Assembly (NCBI GenBank): GCA_002694945.1
Contig: NZNP01000118.1
Location: forward strand, 25,528-33,847
Source of the DNA: Gammaproteobacteria bacterium
Lineage (GTDB): Bacteria; Pseudomonadota; Gammaproteobacteria; Pseudomonadales; Azotimanducaceae
Direction: 5' to 3'
Length of the DNA stretch: 8,320 nt
Numbering within the stretch: the stretch's first letter is position 1; every line of letters starts with the position of its first letter. The notes beneath the pieces were generated by a model. That model did not search any database. It was not told the DNA's origin and saw only the letters and a list, made by a program, of their open reading frames with translations. Shown here one piece after another: positions 1-5,838 of the stretch. Position numbers and translations under genes: made by a program.

Positions 1-567
1 CCAGTCAAATGCATCTGTTACCCAACCTCCGATCAAATTCGCAAACATGGTGCCTAGGGTCACACCCATCGCATAAACACCCAAAGCTTGCGAGCGATCA
101 CGGGGCGCAAAGTAATCCGCTATGAGAGAGTTAGCGGGGGGCGTGCAACCGGCCTCGCCAATACCCACACCGACGCGACACATCAGCAGAATCCAAAACG
201 CACCGATCGTGAGTGACCCAAATGTGACGTCGCTTGCTAGGCCACAGAGCGCGGTCATCAGCGACCACAGTGCCACGCAAACCGTCATGATCCAGACTCG
301 ATTCGATGAATCAGCGAGACGAGCCAAAGGGATACCAACGATGGTATAAAGCAACGCGAAACCAAAACCGGTCAGCAGGCCAAACTGTGTGTCCGAAATA
401 CCCAGCTCTGGCACTAGATCGGGGCCAACCACGGCTAGCAAACCACGATCAACGAAGTTCATGATATAGATCAGCGTTAGCGTAAGAAGCACATAGGTCC
501 GGTAACGTTTTGAGCCGTAGCCGAGTGTGTGATCCTCGCTCTTATTCGCTGCGCTTGTCGCCGTCAT
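1..567 (-). CDS. MFS transporter, spinster-like, N-terminal part (runs off left edge)
   Basis: I translated this reading frame by hand from an ATG at 567; it stays open for 189 codons to the window edge, so the C-terminal half lies outside. The protein is an inner-membrane secondary transporter of the major facilitator superfamily. After a hydrophilic N-terminus of about 22 residues, TM1 (about 24-46) ends in NFVDRGLLAVVG, the Asp-Arg pair typical of spinster-type and related MFS proteins. The loop between TM2 and TM3 carries motif A as GIPLARLADSSNRV (78-91). TM4 has RVGVGIGEAGCTPPANS (131-147), with the conserved Arg and Glu. A GGGGA Shine-Dalgarno-like stretch (577-581 in complement) lies 9 nt before the ATG, supporting this start. 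The gene is divergent from the exported DUF952-like gene. The substrate cannot be read from sequence; relatives are usually annotated only as MFS transporters. Family assignment is firm, subfamily moderately so. Confidence 0.9.
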   Translation of the reverse strand, partial: MTATSAANKSEDHTLGYGSKRYRTYVLLTLTLIYIMNFVDRGLLAVVGPDLVPELGISDTQFGLLTGFGFALLYTIVGIPLARLADSSNRVWIMTVCVALWSLMTALCGLASDVTFGSLTIGAFWILLMCRVGVGIGEAGCTPPANSLIADYFAPRDRSQALGVYAMGVTLGTMFANLIGGWVTDAFDW

Positions 568-702
568 TAATACGTATCCCCACGGATTTATTTTAGTTGT
601 TGCTTGCGATTAAACGCTGCTTTTTCAACATATTATCAGGGAGGAGTGCGTTTGCGGGTTTTGCTTGTAGGTAATGCGGTCAGGTAGGTTTGAGCCAAGC
701 GC

Positions 703-728
703 TGTTGAAGCGATTATTGCTTCCAACA
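703..728. repeat. Imperfect hairpin in divergent intergenic region
   Basis: TGTTGAAGC (703-711) and GCTTCCAACA (719-728) pair over nine bases with one bulged C and a 7-nt loop (GATTATT). No T-run follows on either strand, so it does not look like an intrinsic terminator. It lies between the divergent MFS and DUF952-like genes, about 60 nt upstream of the proposed -35 box of the latter, where an operator or RNA structure is possible. It could also be chance in an AT-rich spacer. Confidence 0.35.
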
Positions 729-760
729 TGCTTCTAATGCAGCCGCCTGTTAATTAGCCC

Positions 761-789
761 AAAAAAAATCGCGTTACTGATTTTTTTTT
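761..789. repeat. A/T-tract palindrome abutting -35 box
   Basis: AAAAAAAATC (761-770) and GATTTTTTTT (779-788, with a ninth T at 789) form a perfect 10-bp inverted repeat around the 8-nt centre GCGTTACT. The T-run runs directly into the TTGACA box at 788-793. Phased or continuous A/T tracts just upstream of a -35 box can act as UP elements or as nucleoid-protein (H-NS, IHF-type) sites; that role is inferred here. The stem is almost all A-T, so it is unlikely to be a terminator. Confidence 0.55.
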
Positions 790-816
790 GACAAGAAGTG
801 CCGAAGACATTAGCTT
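788..816 (+). promoter_or_regulatory. Candidate sigma-70 promoter for the DUF952-like gene
   Basis: A full consensus -35 TTGACA sits at 788-793. Seventeen bases downstream is TAGCTT (811-816), which keeps the key first, second and last bases of the -10 consensus (T, A, T) but is otherwise weak. Transcription would start near 823, leaving a leader of about 20 nt that contains the GGAG ribosome binding site. The A/T-rich palindrome immediately upstream could compensate for the weak -10. Confidence 0.45.
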
Positions 817-834
817 CTAGTCCCCTTGTCCTCT

Positions 835-838
835 GGAG
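835..838 (+). promoter_or_regulatory. Ribosome binding site deciding start of the DUF952-like gene
   Basis: GGAG at 835-838 is 5 nt before ATG 844 and 8 nt before ATG 847. An in-frame TTG at 826 would place this site inside the coding region and has no Shine-Dalgarno of its own, so initiation at 844 (or 847) is preferred. Confidence 0.6.
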
Positions 839-843
839 CGAGC

Positions 844-1677
844 ATGATGAAAAATTGTCGCAGCATACATTGGTGCATACTTTCTTTGTTTTTATCTTTT
901 CCTCTAAATTTTGCCTCCGCTTCTGAGGCGAACACTGCGGAATATTTGGAGAAATATCCCTATGTTTATCACTTAGTTCAAAAAAGTATGTGGGACGAGG
1001 CCCTGAAAACGAATACGACCTATTTTCCGCCGACTTACACTCAGGATAACTTTACTCACGCAACGGCGAATCCAGATTTTTTGCTGACCATCGGTAATCA
1101 CTTTTATCAAGAGGTTAAAGGAGATTGGCTGTGCCTAAGGATGTCAGTCGATTCACTTGCTGCGACCGGTGTCCAAACTATCTTTGAAGGGACAGCTCCT
1201 GTGGGAGATAAGGAGGCTGATTTTGAGGGAACAGACAGTGAACTTTTTCCTCATATTTTAGGGGGCATTCATCCTTTAGCGGTGCTGGAAGCTCATGTTG
1301 TTTCTCGAAATAAGTCTGGACGTTTTCTAGCTGTGTCTGACGTGATTTCGTCTATGACCCTCTACCACATTGTTAGTCAAAAAGAGCTAGAGACATTAAC
1401 TAGCGATAATATCTATTCGCCGCTCTCAATAGCACTTGAAGGATATATACACTTTTCCAAATTAGATCTGATTATGCCAATTGCGAATGATGCGTACATT
1501 GATAGAGAAGTCCTTTACCTGTTGCAAGTCACTTTTGACGAAGATGACGAAGACCTTCGTTGGATTGGCGATAATCCCGATTACTATCGGGGTCTTGATC
1601 TGAAAATGGTCGAGAAGAAACTCGAATTTACGCGTGGAAAAGATGGTCGCTGGTTATTACCTGAGGGTTTGCAGTAA
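844..1677 (+). CDS. Exported protein with two tandem DUF952-like domains
   Basis: A 277-residue protein of unknown function. Residues 1-26 form a Sec signal peptide: a short charged start, a hydrophobic core (about 9-21) and ASA or SAS before the likely cleavage site near 26-28, so the mature protein is probably periplasmic or secreted. The mature part reads as two copies of a DUF952-like fold. Copy 1 (about 41-165) has VYHLV (His43), NFTHAT (His72), LFPHILGGIHPLAV (134-147) and ends RNKSGRFL. Copy 2 (about 173-277) has LYHIV (His175), EGYIHFS (His203), a degenerate DYYRGLDLKMV in place of the FPH segment, and ends RGKDGRWLLP. The YHI and EGxIHxS motifs are the DUF952 hallmarks. DUF952 is usually one cytoplasmic domain of about 110 residues, and I recall it being grouped with the ADP-ribosyltransferase fold; activity is unproven. 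The gene looks AT-richer than its neighbours by eye. The domain call is from motif recognition, not a profile search. Confidence 0.8.
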   Translation: MMKNCRSIHWCILSLFLSFPLNFASASEANTAEYLEKYPYVYHLVQKSMWDEALKTNTTYFPPTYTQDNFTHATANPDFLLTIGNHFYQEVKGDWLCLRMSVDSLAATGVQTIFEGTAPVGDKEADFEGTDSELFPHILGGIHPLAVLEAHVVSRNKSGRFLAVSDVISSMTLYHIVSQKELETLTSDNIYSPLSIALEGYIHFSKLDLIMPIANDAYIDREVLYLLQVTFDEDDEDLRWIGDNPDYYRGLDLKMVEKKLEFTRGKDGRWLLPEGLQ

Positions 1678-1779
1678 AGCTTATAAAGTTCGATTTTGGT
1701 GGAGCATTGCTGGTCAGTTTAGGGTTGCTTTTGGCATAAATTCGGCGGACATGCTCAGACAATCACCTAGTATCCGTAG

Positions 1780-1803
1780 AAAAAGCCAAGCGAGAACATT
1801 GGC
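1780..1803 (-). terminator. Weak rho-independent terminator after the nitroreductase gene
   Basis: Read on the minus strand, GCCAA and TTGGC form a 5-bp stem around a 9-nt loop, followed at once by TTTTT (1784-1780). It lies about 50 nt past the nitroreductase stop codon, in the 174-nt gap between two convergent genes. The stem is short, so termination may be partial. I see no matching terminator for the plus-strand gene that ends at 1677. Confidence 0.4.
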
Positions 1804-1851
1804 AGTCCCCGCCTCTGTTCCGCCTAAATTTTTACATTATCATCTACACTT

Positions 1852-2529
1852 TTAGTCTTCGAACCCCAGAAAAGTTGCGGCTTCATCGACACTCTTACGC
1901 TCTGAGATAACCGCGTTTGCGGGAAAGCCATCATCAGGCCAGCCCATGGCCACGGCTTTCATAATTACCTGGTCGTCTGAAATGTTTGCATGCTCGCGTA
2001 CCACAGGAGATTGCATGATACCCTGGCTGTTGATGACGCAGCCGAGTCCGCGTGACCATGCCGCATTAACTAACGCTGTGGTGACCGCCCCACAGTCAAA
2101 GGCAGTGTCGTCGCTGTCAGCAAGCACCCGATCATAAGTAATAATAATGCAGACAGGTGCATCGAACTGACGAAAGCCACGAAGTACCCAATCTTGGCGA
2201 CCTTCTTTATCTTCTCGAGCTATGTCCATGGCCGCAAATAATTGCTTGGCAACGCCCACCTGCCGATCGCGATGCTCTCCGGCAAAGGGTTGTCCGATGC
2301 GGAATTCACGTGAATGAGGTACGCCCGCAAGATTACGCTCTGTATTACCCGCGCGAATACGATTCAGGATTTCGCCTGAGACGATTGTAAAGTTCCACGG
2401 CTGCGTATTCATTGATGAAGGTGAACGCATGGCTAGTTGTAGTATTTCTTGTATTAGCGCTTTCGGCACCGGGTCGGATTTGTAACCGCGAATGCTGCGG
2501 CGCCCAAGAAGGACATCATCAAACTGCAC
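1852..2529 (-). CDS. Nitroreductase-family FMN-dependent oxidoreductase
   Basis: A 225-residue protein of the nitroreductase superfamily: cytoplasmic, FMN-binding, usually dimeric NAD(P)H-dependent enzymes that reduce nitro groups, quinones or activated alkenes. The N-terminal FMN phosphate-binding stretch is RRSIRGYK (10-17), followed by the signature SPSSMNTQPWNF (36-47). Near the C-terminus, the G-L-G turn (161-163) precedes the flavin-contacting helix, and MGWPDD (195-200) with ERKSVDEAATFLGF (210-223) is the standard ending, so the protein is full length. The start is GTG at 2529: GAGG (2536-2539 in complement) lies 6 nt upstream, and the RRSIR motif needs this N-terminus. It stands alone, convergent with the DUF952-like gene and divergent from the Gre-like gene, so neighbours do not reveal the substrate. 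Relatives are often annotated as PnbA-like nitrobenzoate reductases, but I cannot assign that specificity. Confidence 0.93.
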   Translation of the reverse strand: MQFDDVLLGRRSIRGYKSDPVPKALIQEILQLAMRSPSSMNTQPWNFTIVSGEILNRIRAGNTERNLAGVPHSREFRIGQPFAGEHRDRQVGVAKQLFAAMDIAREDKEGRQDWVLRGFRQFDAPVCIIITYDRVLADSDDTAFDCGAVTTALVNAAWSRGLGCVINSQGIMQSPVVREHANISDDQVIMKAVAMGWPDDGFPANAVISERKSVDEAATFLGFED

Positions 2530-2535
2530 GTTGAA

Positions 2536-2539
2536 CCTC
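2536..2539 (-). promoter_or_regulatory. Ribosome binding site supporting GTG start of nitroreductase
   Basis: On the minus strand GAGG is followed by a 6-nt spacer and then GTG at 2529. This supports the non-ATG start; the next in-frame ATGs fall inside the conserved FMN-binding region. Confidence 0.6.
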
Positions 2540-2737
2540 GTTGTTTAAACTAATATTTATGTTTCGTAAGTGAAATGAGCTGCCCTATTGGCGACTGTAT
2601 CCTTTTTTTAAATTGCATTAATTTTTGATCAAAGACGGTTGATAAAACCAAATCAGCTGAACGACATTTCGCAGAGAGAAGTCTAACATTGTGTTATCCC
2701 TGTGGGACCACAACTGGTTTATTTTCGAAAGCATAGC

Positions 2738-3214
2738 ATGTTGGATAAAACTGAACTTCTGAAATCAATTGTCCTGGAGCTAAAAGAAGCTCGAGACAAG
2801 GCTGCTCAAGCTGCGGATTCTGCAAAAGAAACGGCTACCAATAAAGAGAATGTGGCTGAAAATAGATATGACACGCTCGGACTAGAGGCAGCTTACCTGG
2901 CACACGGTCAGTCAGATCGAATATTGCAGCTGGAAGAAGCGTTACGCTTGTTTGAGCAAATGGAAATTAGCCAAACTCGCGAGGTGACGATGGGTTCTCT
3001 GGTCGAGCTGGAGAATGAACGCGGGGAAAACTCCTTCGTTTTTGTAGGACCCAGTTCGGGAGGGTTAAAAGTTACTTGTGGCAATCTGCCAATACAAGTC
3101 ATTACACCTGTCGCGCCTTTAGGTCAGATGCTGATGGGCGCTCAGGTTGGTGATGAAGTCACGCTGGGGATAGGCAAACAAACCAGAACCTTCCTTGTGG
3201 TAGCTGTTTACTAG
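2738..3214 (+). CDS. GreA/GreB-family transcription elongation factor-like protein
   Basis: A 158-residue soluble protein with the two-part Gre layout. Residues 1-75 are a charged, Ala- and Glu-rich helical segment likely to form an antiparallel coiled coil. Residues about 83-158 match the Gre C-terminal FKBP-like domain that binds RNA polymerase: TMGSLVELENERGE (84-97), then PVAPLGQMLMGAQVGDEV (124-141), the counterpart of the SPLG-ALLG-K-VGDEV stretch in GreA. The coil tip, where GreA has DLKENAEY with the two catalytic acids, here reads NVAENRYDT (38-46), so acidic residues are present but rearranged. Gre factors enter the polymerase secondary channel and stimulate RNA cleavage in stalled complexes; whether this one cleaves or only binds is open. 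The ATG at 2738 is preferred over an in-frame GTG at 2702 because the Gre-like helix starts there, though no strong Shine-Dalgarno precedes either. It is convergent with hrpB. It is not the housekeeping greA or greB, so no symbol is given. Confidence 0.82.
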   Translation: MLDKTELLKSIVLELKEARDKAAQAADSAKETATNKENVAENRYDTLGLEAAYLAHGQSDRILQLEEALRLFEQMEISQTREVTMGSLVELENERGENSFVFVGPSSGGLKVTCGNLPIQVITPVAPLGQMLMGAQVGDEVTLGIGKQTRTFLVVAVY

Positions 3215-3271
3215 TCGATTTTCAGCTTAAATCACCTAAGAATTTTCTCGTCCATAGGATCATTGGATTAA

Positions 3272-5755
3272 TCAGCGAGTCCGATTGGTCGGTGGAGCGC
3301 CTAGTGGATCATCGGGCCAAGGATGCTTTGGATATCGCCCCTTCATTTCTTTTCTAACCTCCGGGTAGACGTCACGCCAGAACGATTCGAGTGACTGGGT
3401 AATTTGTAAGGGCCGACCTGCTGGTGACAGCAGATGGATCATGAGTGGCAGTTCACCATTCAATATGGTGGGAGTGGTGGTGCAGCCGAACATAGTTTGC
3501 AATTTGGTCGCGAGTACTGGTGGGTTTTGAGAGTAGTCGATTTTCACAGTATCGCCGGAGGGCACGCTAAGTTCAGTCGGGGTAAGTTTTTCGATCGACT
3601 TTTGTTGCTCCCAGGTCAGTTGGTTTTTCAGGATTGATCGAAAATCGAGCTTTCCTATGTCACTTATTTTAGAGGTGTCGGCCAGATAAGGTGTGAGCCA
3701 GACCTCAAGTGATTTCATTAATGCTGTGTCAGATTGATCCGGCAGCGTTTCGTCTAGTGTTGCTGCGAGCGACACTCTAGCCTGCCAGCTTTTTACCTGC
3801 CCAGAGAACGCGAGCGCAACTGAACCTTTCTCTCGAATAGCATTGATAATCGCTGTAACCCGTTCCTCTGGAGTGACACTTTCTAAAGAGCTCTTTGAAA
3901 GGATAAGTTGACCAATCTGTTGTCTTTTCTCTGCGACGAACCGGTCTGCCTTCTTGTCCAAGTTGATCAGTGTTTTTTGAATTACTCTCGATGAAAGCAC
4001 ACCTTCAAACAACTTGGGATCTAATGGTGCGGCGCTGCGGATGACATCACCACGAGTTCGAGCTAGTCCGCTGACCTCTGCGACGGCGAGCCAGGTGTGT
4101 TTCTCCAGTGGTTGTCTGTCAGGGAATGAGGCGCTGCGACCATTGGCGAGCTGGTAACCGCTCTTGTGACGTCGTCGTGCGATTCGGTCTGGGTAAGCGC
4201 AGGCAAGGAGATACCCGAGGATTTCTGCTGCCGGCAGAACCGAATCCTGCGGGATATTCCGAACATGTATGGCAAGCTGTTTTGCTAGCTTTTGAGTACG
4301 CTGACACCAGCCACGATATTGTTTGGCGCAGGTCTCCTCGCCACTTAAGACGGCCAAGTGAGTTGTTATATCGGGATTTTCCTGAGACAGGGGGTTGCGG
4401 TCACTGAGCAGTGCTGCCAGTAGGGCCGCTTTTTCTGTGTTGCCAGCTTCAGCTCCTTTGATCAGCAGGTGGGCTAGGCGCGGATGTGCTGGAATTAAAG
4501 CCATCGCTTCGCCATGTTCAGTTAAGGACGAGAGATCTGGTTTTAGAGCACCGAGATCATTTAGTAGTGATACAGCTTGTTCCCAGTTACCGGCCTTTGG
4601 CAGGTCAAGAAAATTCAGTTCGCCCGGTGATTGAAACCCCCACTGAAACAATTGGAGGGCCATCCCTGCCAGATCTGTTTTGTGGATTTCGGGCGTGACA
4701 TGGGGTGCAAGCTGATCCTGTTGTTGCTCTGACCAGAGCCGGTAGCAGCGACCCGGCTCTAGTCGTCCGGCTCGTCCAGCTCTCTGGATAGTTGATCCAG
4801 CTGATATCTTTACGGTCTGCAATCGGCTCATTCCATTGCCCGGATCGAAAGATGGCTCTCTTGCTAGGCCTGAATCGATCACGACATTGATGCCTTCGAT
4901 CGTAAGGCTTGTTTCGGCAATATTGGTTGCGAGCACAACCTTGCGATTTTTAGAGACAGGGTCTATGGCGGCTTGCTGCTCTGCCAGCGATAAATTGCCG
5001 TAAAGGGGATGAAGGCTGATCGTTGAATCAAGCCTTTCTCTCAGTCTGTCAAACGTTTGCCGGATCTCTCCTTGCCCCGGCAAGAACACCAGCAGGCTGC
5101 TCTCCGGGTTTTGCCTTATTGCGCCCAAGGTCGTCTCGACAATGCGATCAACAATCTTATCCCTTGGCTGGCTTGCTCGACCGTGAATGATTTCGACGGG
5201 ATGCATTCGACCGTCGCTGCGAACAACCGGTGCATCCATAATTTTGATCAGTTTCTGGCTGTCCAGCGTCGCGGACATGGCAATGAGACGTAAGGGGTTT
5301 TCAGTTCGGAAGATCTCGCGCATCTTCAAACAGACAGCTAGCGAGAGGTCACTGTCTAGGCTCCTTTCGTGAAACTCATCAAATATGACTAGCCCAATAC
5401 CTTCCAGTGAGGGATCGTTCTGTAACATCCGAGCGAAGACACCCTCAGTGACGACTTCAATCTTTGTGTGCTCGCTGATCCGGGTTTCATCCCGCATACG
5501 GTAGCCAACTGTCTGGCCGGTCGGTTCGCCGATTATAGAGGCCATTCGGTGCGCAGCAGTTTTTGCTGCGAGGCGACGTGGTTCTAGCATGATGACCTTG
5601 TTGTGACCCAACCAACTCTGTTCCAACAAAGCAAGAGGCACTTGGGTAGTTTTGCCAGCCCCTGGCGGTGCTTCTATCACGAGACTCAACTCGTTCTGGA
5701 GCTCGGTCTTGATATCGTTAAGGACATCATTGATAGGCAGGTCTGGCAGGTTCAT
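3272..5755 (-). CDS. hrpB: ATP-dependent RNA helicase HrpB
   Basis: An 827-residue DExH-box helicase, full length for HrpB (about 800-850 residues). Motif I is APPGAGKTTQVP (29-40), Ia is EPRRLAAKTAA (58-68), motif II is the HrpB-type DEFHER (126-131), and motif III is SAT (161-163). In the second RecA-like domain are LVFLPGQGEI (222-231), motif V ATNIAETSLTIEGI (276-289) and motif VI QRAGRAGR (324-331). A winged-helix/HA2 region follows (about 380-480). The C-terminal HrpB domain (about 690-820) includes LPLMIHLLSPAGRPLQIT and FWRDVYPEVRKEMKGRYPKH, the usual ending. The cytoplasmic enzyme is expected to unwind RNA using ATP; its cellular role is poorly defined in bacteria, unlike HrpA. The ATG at 5755 has no clear Shine-Dalgarno, but the family N-terminus begins here. 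The CoA-transferase gene lies 83 nt upstream on the same strand, so readthrough transcription is possible. Confidence 0.97.
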   Translation of the reverse strand: MNLPDLPINDVLNDIKTELQNELSLVIEAPPGAGKTTQVPLALLEQSWLGHNKVIMLEPRRLAAKTAAHRMASIIGEPTGQTVGYRMRDETRISEHTKIEVVTEGVFARMLQNDPSLEGIGLVIFDEFHERSLDSDLSLAVCLKMREIFRTENPLRLIAMSATLDSQKLIKIMDAPVVRSDGRMHPVEIIHGRASQPRDKIVDRIVETTLGAIRQNPESSLLVFLPGQGEIRQTFDRLRERLDSTISLHPLYGNLSLAEQQAAIDPVSKNRKVVLATNIAETSLTIEGINVVIDSGLAREPSFDPGNGMSRLQTVKISAGSTIQRAGRAGRLEPGRCYRLWSEQQQDQLAPHVTPEIHKTDLAGMALQLFQWGFQSPGELNFLDLPKAGNWEQAVSLLNDLGALKPDLSSLTEHGEAMALIPAHPRLAHLLIKGAEAGNTEKAALLAALLSDRNPLSQENPDITTHLAVLSGEETCAKQYRGWCQRTQKLAKQLAIHVRNIPQDSVLPAAEILGYLLACAYPDRIARRRHKSGYQLANGRSASFPDRQPLEKHTWLAVAEVSGLARTRGDVIRSAAPLDPKLFEGVLSSRVIQKTLINLDKKADRFVAEKRQQIGQLILSKSSLESVTPEERVTAIINAIREKGSVALAFSGQVKSWQARVSLAATLDETLPDQSDTALMKSLEVWLTPYLADTSKISDIGKLDFRSILKNQLTWEQQKSIEKLTPTELSVPSGDTVKIDYSQNPPVLATKLQTMFGCTTTPTILNGELPLMIHLLSPAGRPLQITQSLESFWRDVYPEVRKEMKGRYPKHPWPDDPLGAPPTNRTR

Positions 5756-5761
5756 GAAGAG

Positions 5762-5767
5762 ATTATA
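5762..5767 (-). promoter_or_regulatory. Consensus -10 box abutting hrpB start
   Basis: On the minus strand TATAAT lies 6 nt before the hrpB ATG (5755). If used, transcription would begin at or next to the start codon, giving a leaderless or near-leaderless mRNA, which fits the missing Shine-Dalgarno. No good -35 is found at 15-18 nt spacing and there is no extended TG, so an activator would probably be needed, or the match is chance. Confidence 0.3.
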
Positions 5768-5783
5768 AAGCGTTGGAACAGTC

Positions 5784-5810
5784 AGCTCTTGTGGTTAAAG
5801 TGCAAGAGCT
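5784..5810. repeat. Perfect 8-bp inverted repeat upstream of hrpB
   Basis: AGCTCTTG (5784-5791) and CAAGAGCT (5803-5810) are exact reverse complements separated by 11 nt. The repeat lies in the 83-nt gap between CoA-transferase A and hrpB and covers the expected -35 region of the candidate hrpB promoter. It could be an operator for a dimeric regulator, or an RNA hairpin after the CoA-transferase gene. No T-run follows on either strand, so it is not a classical intrinsic terminator. Confidence 0.55.
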
Positions 5811-5838
5811 TATACATCGGGTACGGTGTTTTAACGAG

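Noticed and set aside
826..843. Upstream TTG start extending the DUF952-like protein by six residues
   Set aside because: The extension would put the GGAG site inside the gene and adds a poor N-terminus to the signal peptide; ATG 844 has correct spacing.
1634..1855. Small plus-strand open frame overlapping the end of the DUF952-like gene
   Set aside because: It overlaps a real gene in another frame, extends through the convergent spacer, has no ribosome binding site and no recognisable composition.
2625..2668. Sigma-70 promoter for the Gre-like gene (TTGATC or TTGATA as -35)
   Set aside because: Neither candidate has a convincing -10 at 16-18 nt spacing; best match is GACATT, three of six.
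2702..2737. GTG start at 2702 for the Gre-like protein
   Set aside because: No ribosome binding site precedes it and the added 12 residues do not fit the Gre helix; ATG 2738 starts at the helix.
3224..3248. CTTA/TAAG repeat followed by AATTTT between the Gre-like gene and hrpB as a bidirectional terminator
   Set aside because: The stem is only 4 bp and AT-rich, with no proper T-run; it cannot be supported as a terminator.
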